Source: an uncultured Lachnospiraceae bacterium (GTDB lineage Bacteria > Bacillota > Clostridia > Lachnospirales > Lachnospiraceae). From it: a DNA stretch of 18,130 nucleotides. The notes under the pieces were generated by a model. It had not been told where the DNA came from. It did not search any database and worked only from the letters and a program-made list of their open reading frames with translations. This document shows positions 7,187-14,254 of the stretch, piece by piece. The stretch spans positions 1 to 18,130 of the forward strand of contig CAKRYR010000031.1 in NCBI GenBank assembly GCA_934432595.1. Direction: 5' to 3'. Position numbers and translations under genes: made by a program. Every line of letters begins with the position of its first letter. Within the stretch, counting starts at the first letter, position 1.

Positions 7187-7382
7187 GTCGTGTAAAGTAT
7201 TTTTAAACTGTAGTTATGATAGGAATAGATAGGAAAATATATCTAATTATAATTGTTAAAATAAAATATAAGGTAATAATTGGCGATATAAAGTAATGAC
7301 GTGTTATATTTTTGATTAAGAGGAAATGACATATTGTGTCTATATGGTAATGTATAATTGTATAAAAGGTGGTGATTCATAT
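7187..7382 (+). promoter_or_regulatory. Leader of the WYL/membrane/beta-helix operon, with spaced direct repeats
   Basis: This non-coding stretch must hold the operon promoter, since a terminator precedes it. A TATAAT lies at 7353-7358 but has no good -35 at normal spacing. Two near-identical 11-mers, AATGACGTGTT (7295-7305) and AATGACATATT (7325-7335), lie exactly 30 bases (about three helical turns) apart. They are plausible half-sites for the WYL regulator encoded next. The hexamer AATGAC recurs at 6334-6339 upstream of the previous gene. Confidence 0.45.
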
Positions 7383-8339
7383 ATGAATAATCCAAGTAAT
7401 AATAAGATGATTAGAGTACTTGATATATATAATAGATTAATTAGTGGCGAGGTCGTAAGAAAATCAGAAGAAGCAAGGTATTATAATGTAAATGAGAGAA
7501 GTATTCAGCGAGATATAGATGATATTCGTTGTTACTTGGATGGACTAGTTGAGAAAATAGGAATCATCAATTCGGTTATATATGATAGAAATTTAAGAGG
7601 ATATAGATTAGAACAAGTATCAAAAATGACATTATCCAATAGTGAAATACTTGCTATATGTAAAATATTACTTGATAGTAGGTCGTTTACTAAAAAAGAA
7701 ATGTCATCAATGTTAGAGAGACTTATTGATTGTTGTGTGCCAAAGGAAAACCAAAAATTGGTGGAGAAATTAATAAGGAACGAAGAGTTTCATTATATAG
7801 AACCAAATCATAAAACTGTATTTATTGATAAACTGTGGAGTATAGGACAAGCAATATATAATAATCAGGTAATTGAAATATCTTATCAAAGAATAAAGGA
7901 TAAGACAATAGTAAATAGAAGAGTACAGCCATTAGCTATAATGTTTTCAGAATACTATTTCTATATGGCTGCATTTATAGATGATGAAGAGTTGAAAGAA
8001 CATTTTGACGTAATAAATGATTCAAATCCTACAATCTATAGGGTTGATAGAATAAAACAATTAAATGTGTGCGATGAAAGATTTCATATACCATATAGTA
8101 GTAGATTTGAAGAGGGAGAGTTTAGAAAAAGAGTACAGTTTATGTATGGGGGAAAGTTAAGAAAAGTGAAATTTAAATATGTAGGACCTTCGATAGAGGC
8201 AGTGATAGATAGATTACCTACTGCTAAGATATTAGATGAAGATGAAAGTGGATGGATAATAGAAGCAGAAGTGTATGGTGAAGGAATTGAAATGTGGTTG
8301 AGAAGCCAAGGAAAGAATATTAAAGAGGTGAAAAAATGA
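7383..8339 (+). CDS. WYL-domain transcriptional regulator (second copy, operon leader)
   Basis: The start is ATG 7383, preceded by GGTGGTGA at 7369-7376. Earlier in-frame starts fall inside the promoter region. The product has 318 residues. Residues about 8-60 are a helix-turn-helix (RKSEEARYYNVNERSIQRDIDDI). Residues about 160-215 are the WYL domain: VIEISYQRI, then RVQPLAIMFSEYYFYMAAF and YRVDRIKQL. The C-terminal extension runs to about 315. It differs clearly from the first WYL protein, so this is not a recent duplication. Its TGA overlaps the next ATG by four bases (ATGA), so the two are translationally coupled. WYL repressors frequently sit first in defence operons. Autorepression through the spaced repeats upstream is a reasonable inference. 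Confidence 0.9.
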   Translation: MNNPSNNKMIRVLDIYNRLISGEVVRKSEEARYYNVNERSIQRDIDDIRCYLDGLVEKIGIINSVIYDRNLRGYRLEQVSKMTLSNSEILAICKILLDSRSFTKKEMSSMLERLIDCCVPKENQKLVEKLIRNEEFHYIEPNHKTVFIDKLWSIGQAIYNNQVIEISYQRIKDKTIVNRRVQPLAIMFSEYYFYMAAFIDDEELKEHFDVINDSNPTIYRVDRIKQLNVCDERFHIPYSSRFEEGEFRKRVQFMYGGKLRKVKFKYVGPSIEAVIDRLPTAKILDEDESGWIIEAEVYGEGIEMWLRSQGKNIKEVKK

Positions 8340-9643
8340 GATGGTATTGTGAAAAATGTAAAGTTGTTCATAATGATAATGAATTATGTCCGCGAATAAA
8401 AAGTCAATTAAAGAATAATCCAGGGCTTTTGAAGGAAGTAGCTGATTTTGCAACAGTTACAGGTGAAGAGGTTTTGATTACGTCACAAGCTCTTGATGGA
8501 GTGGCTAAAGGAATAAATAAAGTATTAGGTACTAATTTGTCATACGAAGGAACGCAACAATATGCACGTGATATAGAAGTGTTTAAAAGATTAGATGTTG
8601 AGAGGTTTTCAAAAGTGGGTGCTTTTAGAACTCCTGAAGCAGCTAAAACTTATCTTGAAAATGCTACAAAAGGTCAATTACAGAATATAAAGACTAATTT
8701 AAATGGTATGGGACAAGAAGTAGATTGGTTAAGAGATCAACAAGGAAAGATATCAGCATTGTTAAAAAAAAGTAATTTGTATACTAAAAATAAGGCTGGA
8801 GTTGATGGGAAAAGTGTATTTCGTTTTAATAAAGATATGATTACTAAAACAAGTATAAAGGCAGCAGAATCAAAGAGTGGGATAAATACAAATGTACAAG
8901 ATATTATTAAAGCATTAAAAAAGGGAACGCTAAATCCTAACGATAGTGTTTGTGGAGTAAAAGGCACAGAAACAGCATTAAAAAATAAATTAGATAAAGA
9001 AATATCTTATGCATTGTCAAAGGGAGATAATAAAACAGCTGAATTACTTAAAAATGCAAAAGCACAGCTTAAAATTACAGAACAAGGGACAACAGATTCT
9101 GTTAAAAATTCTACGGATAGATTAACTAAAAAGATAGCTGAAGGGAAAGCAACTACTAGTGTAACAGCACAGCAAGTAGGCAAGCAAATGGCACAGGGGG
9201 CAGTTGTTGGTGCGGCAATAGCAATTACAATATCTACAATAACAAGTTATATGAGATATAAGAATGGAGAATTAACTAAGGAAGAAGCTTTTTCACAAGT
9301 ATCAGAAGATACAATAAAAGGAGCTATCGTAGGTGGAGCTATGGGAGCTATAACTATATTTTTACCAACGGGTGCAATTGGATTTGTTGTAGGAATGGCA
9401 ATTGGTATATATGTAAATAAGGCATGTGAAAATATATTAGATGAAATTTATGGGAAAGGTGCGTATGGAGCAATTTTAAATGCGTCTGGATATGTATATG
9501 GTATGACAGTTAATTTAGCAGATTATTATGAGAAGATAAATAACAATAATAAGATTGTTAAAAAAAATATTGAAGAAGCAGATAGTTACCGTGAAAGGAT
9601 AAATAAAAATTTTGAAAGATTTGAACAGATGAAGGAGAGATAA
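8336..9643 (+). CDS. Protein with N-terminal Cys cluster and glycine-rich membrane hairpin (possible effector)
   Basis: ATG 8336 overlaps the WYL stop codon. The product has 435 residues. Residues 1-20 hold a likely zinc knuckle (Cys5, Cys8, His12, Cys18). Residues 20-270 are soluble and Lys/Asn-rich, including FSKVGAFRTPEAAKTYL and a conserved-looking QEVDWLRDQQGKIS. The C-terminal third has glycine/alanine-rich hydrophobic segments at about 286-304, 327-343 and 345-360. These are separated by a polar ELTKEEAFSQVSED stretch and resemble glycine-zipper or pore-forming hairpins. IYGKGAYGAI and a charged tail follow. I do not recognise the family. A membrane-active protein in a WYL-led operon fits the effector position of abortive-infection systems. 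That is inference; the membrane segments are directly visible. Confidence 0.8.
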   Translation: MRWYCEKCKVVHNDNELCPRIKSQLKNNPGLLKEVADFATVTGEEVLITSQALDGVAKGINKVLGTNLSYEGTQQYARDIEVFKRLDVERFSKVGAFRTPEAAKTYLENATKGQLQNIKTNLNGMGQEVDWLRDQQGKISALLKKSNLYTKNKAGVDGKSVFRFNKDMITKTSIKAAESKSGINTNVQDIIKALKKGTLNPNDSVCGVKGTETALKNKLDKEISYALSKGDNKTAELLKNAKAQLKITEQGTTDSVKNSTDRLTKKIAEGKATTSVTAQQVGKQMAQGAVVGAAIAITISTITSYMRYKNGELTKEEAFSQVSEDTIKGAIVGGAMGAITIFLPTGAIGFVVGMAIGIYVNKACENILDEIYGKGAYGAILNASGYVYGMTVNLADYYEKINNNNKIVKKNIEEADSYRERINKNFERFEQMKER

Positions 9644-9644
9644 T

Positions 9645-11696
9645 ATGATAGAAGAATTAATAGTAGATGAAGCAAATTTTTGCAAAACAGACGAAGATTA
9701 TGATGCATTAAGAGAAGCAATTCAAAAATTATCGTTAGCAACTGAAGATCAATTTAAAGAAATAAAAGAAGAGAAATGGTATAATCGAGTATTTGATATG
9801 ATTACTTTTTCAAAAAAAGGGGAAAAGAGACTAGCAGAACAGGTGAGTTCAGTAGCTCAAGCACAACAGATTTTAATAGAATTATTGCTAAGATTATCAA
9901 ATAATGATGCAAAAATATCTGATCTTGTTTTAGAATCTATGGAAGATATAATGAGACTTCAAGAACAAGATGAATATTTGCTTGAAAAAATAAAAAAATT
10001 TAGAGATAGAGAATTAGGGAAATATCCTAATTATAATATTGAACAATTATCTAGAGAGAATAAAGAAGTTTTAACAGCTTGTTTATATTATTTGTGTGAT
10101 GTCATAAATAGTACATCAGAAAATCAAAGAGAGTATGCTAAAAATGTATTAGATTATGTTGGGACTAATAAGAATATGGATAATGTTTTAAATGCTTTAG
10201 AAGATACTGATGAAGAATCTAGAAAAATAATATTTTTATCTTGTATGGAATATATATATTTAGAAAATATGTGTGAAGACAGTTGGGATGAGAAGAAATA
10301 TGAAAAATTGATAGATGCATTTGATTTAGGTAATAAGACAATGAAATTATTAAAAAAACAAATATTAGTTTATATTAAGTTATGTGGAGAAAGAGGATTA
10401 ATTGATAAATATAAAGTTGAAAAAAATGAGGATATAGATGATTATTTTATGGCTGATTTCGAGGAGGAAGAAGTAGTAAATGAAACAAATAATATTGAAA
10501 ATTATGAAATAGAAAAGATTGAGATTTCATCATTACTTAGAATAGAAAAGAATGAAGTCAAAACTTTTAAGGGAAAAGAGGTATACTTGCATCATTATAT
10601 AGTATGTGAAGGAACTATAGAGTTTGAGGATTGTACTATATATTATAATACAGATGATTGTACAAATCAGATTATTTTAGAAGAAGATGCGTCAATTGCA
10701 ATTAAAAACTCATATGTTATATGTCGAGGAAAGAGTAATGATTATTTTATTCTAGGTAAATATAAAAATAATATACAGTTAATAAAAAATGAATTTATTG
10801 ATTGTTCGTTTTTTTTAAATTGTGAGCAGGCAAAAAAAGTTATTATAGAGAAATCTAAGATGAATAGCTGTTTTGAAGGGTTTATTACGATAACAATGTA
10901 TTATGAAAAATCATTTTGTGATATTATAAGTAATAAAATAATAATGGGAAAATTAGCAGATTATAATATTTCAGAAGAGAAATATAGATATGAATCATTA
11001 ATTTATATAAAATGGGGTACTAAGGTGAATTTAATAGATAATAAATTTTTATCAAAAGTTGAATTTAATAACTTAAATTTGGAAATGTATTGTATAGATT
11101 ATCATGGAGAAAATTGTATTGTAAAAAACTGTGAATTTGAAGGAGTAAGTTATTGTATAGAAGGAATAGGCTGTGATATTGTAAGTTGTAATTTTAAAAA
11201 ATGTAGAGAGGTTATAAGTTTATATAAAGAGTGGGATAATGTTAAAGATTGTATTTTTGAGAATTGTGCTAGGACAATCATGTTAAATAATAAATCTAAT
11301 ATAATAGGATGTACGTTTAAGGAATGTGATGATTTTATGATATATGGAAGTCTCTTTGTAGTTGGAGGAATTAGAATACAATATTGTACTTTTATAAATA
11401 ATTTGAACTGCCAATATAATAGTTTTATAAAATTAAAGAGATCTTATAATGGAGATTGTAATATTATAAAAAATTGTATATTTGAGGGATTTAAAAAAAA
11501 TAATTGTTTTTTAATAGAAGGAGAGATTTATAAAAATATTTGTGGAAGGAAAGTAATTAGTGTTGAAAATAGTGATTTTAGTAAATGTGAGATGCAAAGA
11601 AACCGCATTATAAATTATTATTCATATTATTATGGGCTGTTTAATAAGAAAAATATAGTAAATGTTGTTGATGTAAGAAAATGTAAAGGAGTTTAA
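9645..11696 (+). CDS. Helical N-terminus plus Cys-rich right-handed beta-helix protein
   Basis: ATG 9645 begins one base after the previous TAA, with GAAGGAGAG as ribosome site, so it is tightly coupled. The product has 683 residues. Residues 1-260 are helical, including KKGEKRLAEQVSSVAQAQQI. An acidic linker (about 262-285) leads to residues about 300-650, which show the repeat grammar of a right-handed parallel beta-helix: short strands with Asn/Cys ladders. A CxFxxC-type turn recurs at Cys496, 515, 536, 556, 581 and 611, at 19-30-residue spacing. There is no signal peptide, so it is probably cytosolic, unusual for a pectate-lyase-type fold. It may bind a polymer, phage component or the membrane protein upstream. 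It ends 21 bases before the IS66 fragment's tnpA stop, so loss of C-terminal sequence cannot be excluded. Family not recognised. Confidence 0.85.
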   Translation: MIEELIVDEANFCKTDEDYDALREAIQKLSLATEDQFKEIKEEKWYNRVFDMITFSKKGEKRLAEQVSSVAQAQQILIELLLRLSNNDAKISDLVLESMEDIMRLQEQDEYLLEKIKKFRDRELGKYPNYNIEQLSRENKEVLTACLYYLCDVINSTSENQREYAKNVLDYVGTNKNMDNVLNALEDTDEESRKIIFLSCMEYIYLENMCEDSWDEKKYEKLIDAFDLGNKTMKLLKKQILVYIKLCGERGLIDKYKVEKNEDIDDYFMADFEEEEVVNETNNIENYEIEKIEISSLLRIEKNEVKTFKGKEVYLHHYIVCEGTIEFEDCTIYYNTDDCTNQIILEEDASIAIKNSYVICRGKSNDYFILGKYKNNIQLIKNEFIDCSFFLNCEQAKKVIIEKSKMNSCFEGFITITMYYEKSFCDIISNKIIMGKLADYNISEEKYRYESLIYIKWGTKVNLIDNKFLSKVEFNNLNLEMYCIDYHGENCIVKNCEFEGVSYCIEGIGCDIVSCNFKKCREVISLYKEWDNVKDCIFENCARTIMLNNKSNIIGCTFKECDDFMIYGSLFVVGGIRIQYCTFINNLNCQYNSFIKLKRSYNGDCNIIKNCIFEGFKKNNCFLIEGEIYKNICGRKVISVENSDFSKCEMQRNRIINYYSYYYGLFNKKNIVNVVDVRKCKGV

Positions 11697-11717
11697 AAGA
11701 AATTATAATCTCTATAA

Positions 11718-12056
11718 TCAAACATTAAGTTCTGTCACCACCTTTAAGATATCTTTAAGTAATAACATATCTTGTGAATCAGATACAGATATTTTAAAAT
11801 CTTTATATTCAAGGGTAACCTTATTATTATTTAATGATTTAGCTATAGTAGTTTTAGGAACTTCAATAAATTTAGCTTTCTTATTTGATTTTACTGTTTT
11901 AGTTTTTTTATTTTTATTATTGGTTTTTGCAAGCCAAGTAGACATGGTAGAAGTAGCCATTCCATTAATAGCACACCATTTACTCATTGATAATCCACTT
12001 GCTTTAAAATCTTCAATTAATTTTAGTTTTTCTTCTTTACTTCTTGATTTTTTCAT
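11718..12056 (-). CDS. tnpA: IS66-type accessory protein TnpA
   Basis: The product has 112 residues and starts at ATG 12054-12056, with GGAGGTG upstream on the minus strand. The N-terminal half is a helix-turn-helix (KLIEDFKASGLSMSKWCAI, then MSTWLAK), typical of the IS66 first ORF, followed by a Lys/Asn-rich linker and a small C-terminal domain. The length is normal for the family. TnpA assists the DDE transposase TnpC, which is missing here, so the protein alone cannot move the element. It is convergent with the beta-helix gene. Confidence 0.8.
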   Translation of the reverse strand: MKKSRSKEEKLKLIEDFKASGLSMSKWCAINGMATSTMSTWLAKTNNKNKKTKTVKSNKKAKFIEVPKTTIAKSLNNNKVTLEYKDFKISVSDSQDMLLLKDILKVVTELNV

Positions 12057-12062
12057 TAAAAA

Positions 12063-12103
12063 GCACCTCCGACTTAAGATTATAAACCTTTAAGTTGAGG
12101 TGC
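12063..12103 (-). promoter_or_regulatory. Hairpin sequestering the tnpA ribosome-binding site
   Basis: GCACCTC (12063-12069) and GAGGTGC (12097-12103) are perfectly complementary, extended after a small internal loop by ACTTAA (12072-12077) and TTAAGT (12090-12095). In the minus-strand transcript this puts the GGAGGTGC ribosome site of tnpA in the stem. Such leaders limit translation from read-through transcripts in other insertion sequences. The role here is inferred. Confidence 0.55.
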
Positions 12104-12132
12104 GAAATGCATGCTTGATTTGACGCTTACAG

Positions 12133-12384
12133 ATGAAGGGATATCTTCGTGTAGAATTTGATGACGATGATGCACTTATTGAAAACTTCATAACAACGGG
12201 ACAAAACCTTTGTGCAGATATAGCTAGATTATCGGTGGATGAACTTAGGAAGATTCCATCTTCAAAGATTGCCGTTATGTATGCAGTTGCTTATCTATAA
12301 GAACACAGAGAAGATGCAGACCATCATCAGATTACTGTTTCTCTTCGTTCACTTCTTGAAGGTGTAAGAAAGAGTGTGTCCTGA
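12133..12384 (+). pseudogene. Phage head-tail connector (gp6-like), truncated and with an internal stop
   Basis: The frame from ATG 12133 reads KGYLRVEFDDDDALIENF, typical of the start of HK97 gp6-like DNA-packaging/connector proteins. It then has DELRKIPSSKIAVMYAVAYL, a TAA at 12298-12300, and EHREDADHHQ... to TGA 12382-12384. The family usually has a Tyr-like residue before EHRE, so TAT to TAA is the likely change. The first residues and ribosome site were probably lost where the IS66 end abuts. The connector closes the portal ring to the tail. Confidence 0.75.
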
Positions 12385-12715
12385 TGGATATTGCACTATT
12401 GAACGTGAAGATTACAATTCAGAAGAATAAAACTTTGGTAGATGATATAGGCATCAGAAGAATAATTGGGAAGATTATCACACCTGTTTTGCAACAGTAA
12501 GTGGTGAGGGTAGTTCAGAAAAGAGTGTAGCAGGTCTTATTGTAGATGATTCGGATATTTCATTTACCATAAGATATTGTAAGAAACTTTCTAATCTTGA
12601 TGTTACAAGGTATAGGGTGTTTTATGATGGAGTAATTTACAATATTGTATTTGTTGACCATATGAACTACAAGAAGAAATGCTTAAAACTAAAATGCAAG
12701 AAAGTGAGAAGATAA
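12384..12715 (+). pseudogene. Phage head-closure (head-tail adaptor) protein, frameshifted
   Basis: ATG 12384 overlaps the preceding TGA. The first codons (MDIALLNVKITIQKNKTLVD) are in one frame, which stops at 12501 after a shift near 12452-12455. The rest continues in the frame one base earlier (NNWEDYHTCFATVSGEG, then VTRYRVFYDGVIYNIVFVDH) to TAA 12713-12715. The pattern is that of SPP1 gp16-like head-closure proteins. A single-base deletion explains the shift. The downstream half is otherwise clean, suggesting recent damage. Confidence 0.75.
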
Positions 12716-12717
12716 GC

Positions 12718-13158
12718 ATGGCAAACGTTAAGATTGATAACCTGGCAGATGAAATTATGAAGGGACTTAAAGAATATGCTGATTTAGCTACTGCTGATTT
12801 GAAAAAATCAGTAAGAAAGGCTGGTAATACTGTGAGAAAAGACATTGCTACATCTGCACCAAAAGATACAGGTGCCTATGCGAAAAGTTGGTCAGTAAAG
12901 AAAACAAAGGAAACTTCAAATACACTTGAACTTACAGTTCATTCTAAGAACAGATATCAGCTTGCTCATCTTCTTGAACATGGTCATGCCAAGCGTGGTG
13001 GTAATATTGAGTTGTATACAGATACTAAGAATTTGACTGTAGAACAACAAGTAGAAGCCGTATTAGATAAATACGGTATTTTTTATGAACGCTCAGAGGT
13101 TTGGATTTCGAGTGAGAAACTATATGAAGTAATGTATACATTTGAAATGGAGGTTTAA
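12718..13158 (+). CDS. In-frame fusion of gp10-like tail component and tail-terminator C-terminus
   Basis: ATG 12718 lies three bases after the upstream stop and its ribosome site is within that gene. Residues 1-95 are an HK97 gp10-like protein (SAPKDTGAYAKSW, VHSKNRYQLAHLLEHGHAKR). From about residue 97 the sequence changes to ELYTDTKNLTVEQQVEAVL and ends LYEVMYTFEMEV. That is the C-terminus usual for the next gene in such modules, the tail terminator / minor capsid component. The missing gp10 C-terminus plus terminator N-terminus point to an in-frame deletion near 13,003. The reading frame is open (146 residues), but the protein is unlikely to do either job. Confidence 0.7.
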   Translation: MANVKIDNLADEIMKGLKEYADLATADLKKSVRKAGNTVRKDIATSAPKDTGAYAKSWSVKKTKETSNTLELTVHSKNRYQLAHLLEHGHAKRGGNIELYTDTKNLTVEQQVEAVLDKYGIFYERSEVWISSEKLYEVMYTFEMEV

Positions 13159-13162
13159 ATTT

Positions 13163-13609
13163 ATGGAAAATAAGGTTAAATATAATTTAAAGAATGTTCA
13201 TGCTGCAAAGTTATCTAAGGATGAAGAAGGAAACCTTATATATACAACACCGGTAGCAATTCCAGGTGCAGTTAGTATTAGTTTAGATGCAGAAGGTGAC
13301 TCTAGTCCGTTTTATGCCGATGGTATAGTTTATTTCCGTTCATCATCTAATAATGGATATAGTGGGGACTTTGAGATTGCACTTATACCAGAATGGTTTA
13401 GGGTTGATATTCTAAAAGAGGAACTTGATAAAAATAAAGTATTGGTTGAAAAATCAGATGTAACTGAAACAGAGAAGTTTGCATTGTTATTTGAATTTGA
13501 AGGCGATGAATATGGAATTAGACATGTACTTTATAATTGTAGTGCAACTAGGCCATCAATTGAATCAGAAACTAAAGAAGATACAATTGAGCCTGAAACA
13601 GTAGGATAG
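13163..13609 (+). CDS. Phage major tail protein (phi13-type), C-terminally shortened
   Basis: ATG 13163 follows GGAGG (13149-13153). The product has 149 residues and matches the tail-tube family: YNLKNVHAAKL, PVAIPGAVSISLDAEG, FYADGIVYF, GYSGDFEIALIPEWF and GDEYGIRHVLYNCSATRPS. Family members are usually some tens of residues longer. This one ends in an acidic ETKEDTIEPETVG and a TAG just before the next ribosome site, so a C-terminal deletion is likely. It forms the tube around the tape measure. Confidence 0.75.
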   Translation: MENKVKYNLKNVHAAKLSKDEEGNLIYTTPVAIPGAVSISLDAEGDSSPFYADGIVYFRSSSNNGYSGDFEIALIPEWFRVDILKEELDKNKVLVEKSDVTETEKFALLFEFEGDEYGIRHVLYNCSATRPSIESETKEDTIEPETVG

Positions 13610-13622
13610 GAGGTAATCACAT

Positions 13623-13994
13623 ATGTTAAAGAAAGTAATAAAGATTGGTGATAAAGAGGTGGCATTTCGTTCTTCAGCAACTATTCCAAGACTTTATAGA
13701 GCAAAATTTAAAAGAGATATTTTTAAGGACCTTTCTAAACTAGAATCATCTTATAAAGATAATAGTGAGGAAGGTTCTTCTTTTGCAATAGAAGATTTAG
13801 AAATCTTTGAAAATGTAGCTTATATAATGGCCTATCATGCAGATAACAATATACCAGGGAATATTGATGATTGGTTAGACCAGTTTGAGATGTTTTCAAT
13901 ATATGAAGTTCTACCTGAGATTTTATCTCTATGGGGAACAAATTTAATGACAGATGTTGAGTCTAAAAAAAACTTAGTAGAAGTAGCAGGGTAA
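13623..13994 (+). CDS. Tail assembly chaperone (gpG-like) with programmed -1 frameshift site
   Basis: ATG 13623 follows TAGGAGGT. The product has 123 residues: a beta-rich start (VIKIGDKEVAFRSSATIPRLYRAKF), then a helical body (FENVAYIMAYHAD, DWLDQFEMFSIYEVLPEIL). It matches the chaperone that coats the tape measure in siphoviruses. Near its end the heptamer A AAA AAC (13967-13973) is in the correct phase for -1 slippage. The -1 frame stays open through ATG 13994 to TAA 14158, which would give a 178-residue G-T fusion as in lambda. The stop overlaps the next ATG (TAATG). The gene looks intact; a 5'-truncated copy lies at 16376. Confidence 0.85.
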   Translation: MLKKVIKIGDKEVAFRSSATIPRLYRAKFKRDIFKDLSKLESSYKDNSEEGSSFAIEDLEIFENVAYIMAYHADNNIPGNIDDWLDQFEMFSIYEVLPEILSLWGTNLMTDVESKKNLVEVAG

Positions 13995-14158
13995 TGACTA
14001 CCCCGCTATTTTTACTTCGTTGTTTGGAAATAGGATTGTCTATTAAAGATTTAGATTTGTTAACTATAGGAATGGTAATGGATATATGGACTGAAAAAGG
14101 TAATGATGCAGTTAATTATGATAGGGTAGCAATACAAGCCGACTTTGATAGGTTCTAA
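13994..14158 (+). CDS. Tail chaperone T segment (frameshift extension), copy 1
   Basis: This 54-codon frame (MTTPLFLLRCLEIGLSIKDL to ADFDRF) overlaps the chaperone stop and is in its -1 frame. Similar segments follow gpG-like genes in clostridial prophages. It is probably expressed mostly as the frameshift fusion that recruits the tail-tube protein to the tape measure. An independent start at ATG 13994 by translational coupling is also possible. Confidence 0.75.
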   Translation: MTTPLFLLRCLEIGLSIKDLDLLTIGMVMDIWTEKGNDAVNYDRVAIQADFDRF

Positions 14159-14187
14159 TTGAAAAGATTGATTTTATTTGGTATACT
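14159..14187 (+). promoter_or_regulatory. Promoter of the methyltransferase cassette, copy 1
   Basis: TTGAAA (14159-14164) and TATACT (14182-14187) have an ideal 17-base spacer. The -35 box starts one base after the T-segment stop codon. A dedicated promoter inside a tail operon is a mark of a phage moron gene. Confidence 0.65.
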
Positions 14188-14254
14188 TTATTTGAATATT
14201 TGAGGTGAATATTTTTTTGAACTATATAAATCGGAATTTATGGAGGAAGTAAGT

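Larger units (their letters stand above)
11718..12130 (-). mobile_element. Truncated IS66-family element (tnpA end only)
   Basis: The minus strand reads GTAAGCGTCAAATCAAGC inward from 12130. GTAAGCG is the typical IS66-family terminal repeat start. It is followed by a leader and tnpA. The tnpB and tnpC genes and the second terminal repeat are absent: beyond the tnpA stop the sequence runs straight toward the beta-helix gene. The 8 bases next to the retained end (AGATGAAG, 12131-12138) would be the target duplication, but no matching copy is seen left of 11718. The element is therefore a one-ended relic marking a deletion boundary between the island and the prophage. Confidence 0.75.

Noticed and set aside
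11718..12130. Complete, mobile IS66 copy
   Set aside because: The tnpB and tnpC genes, the second terminal repeat and the target duplication are all missing.
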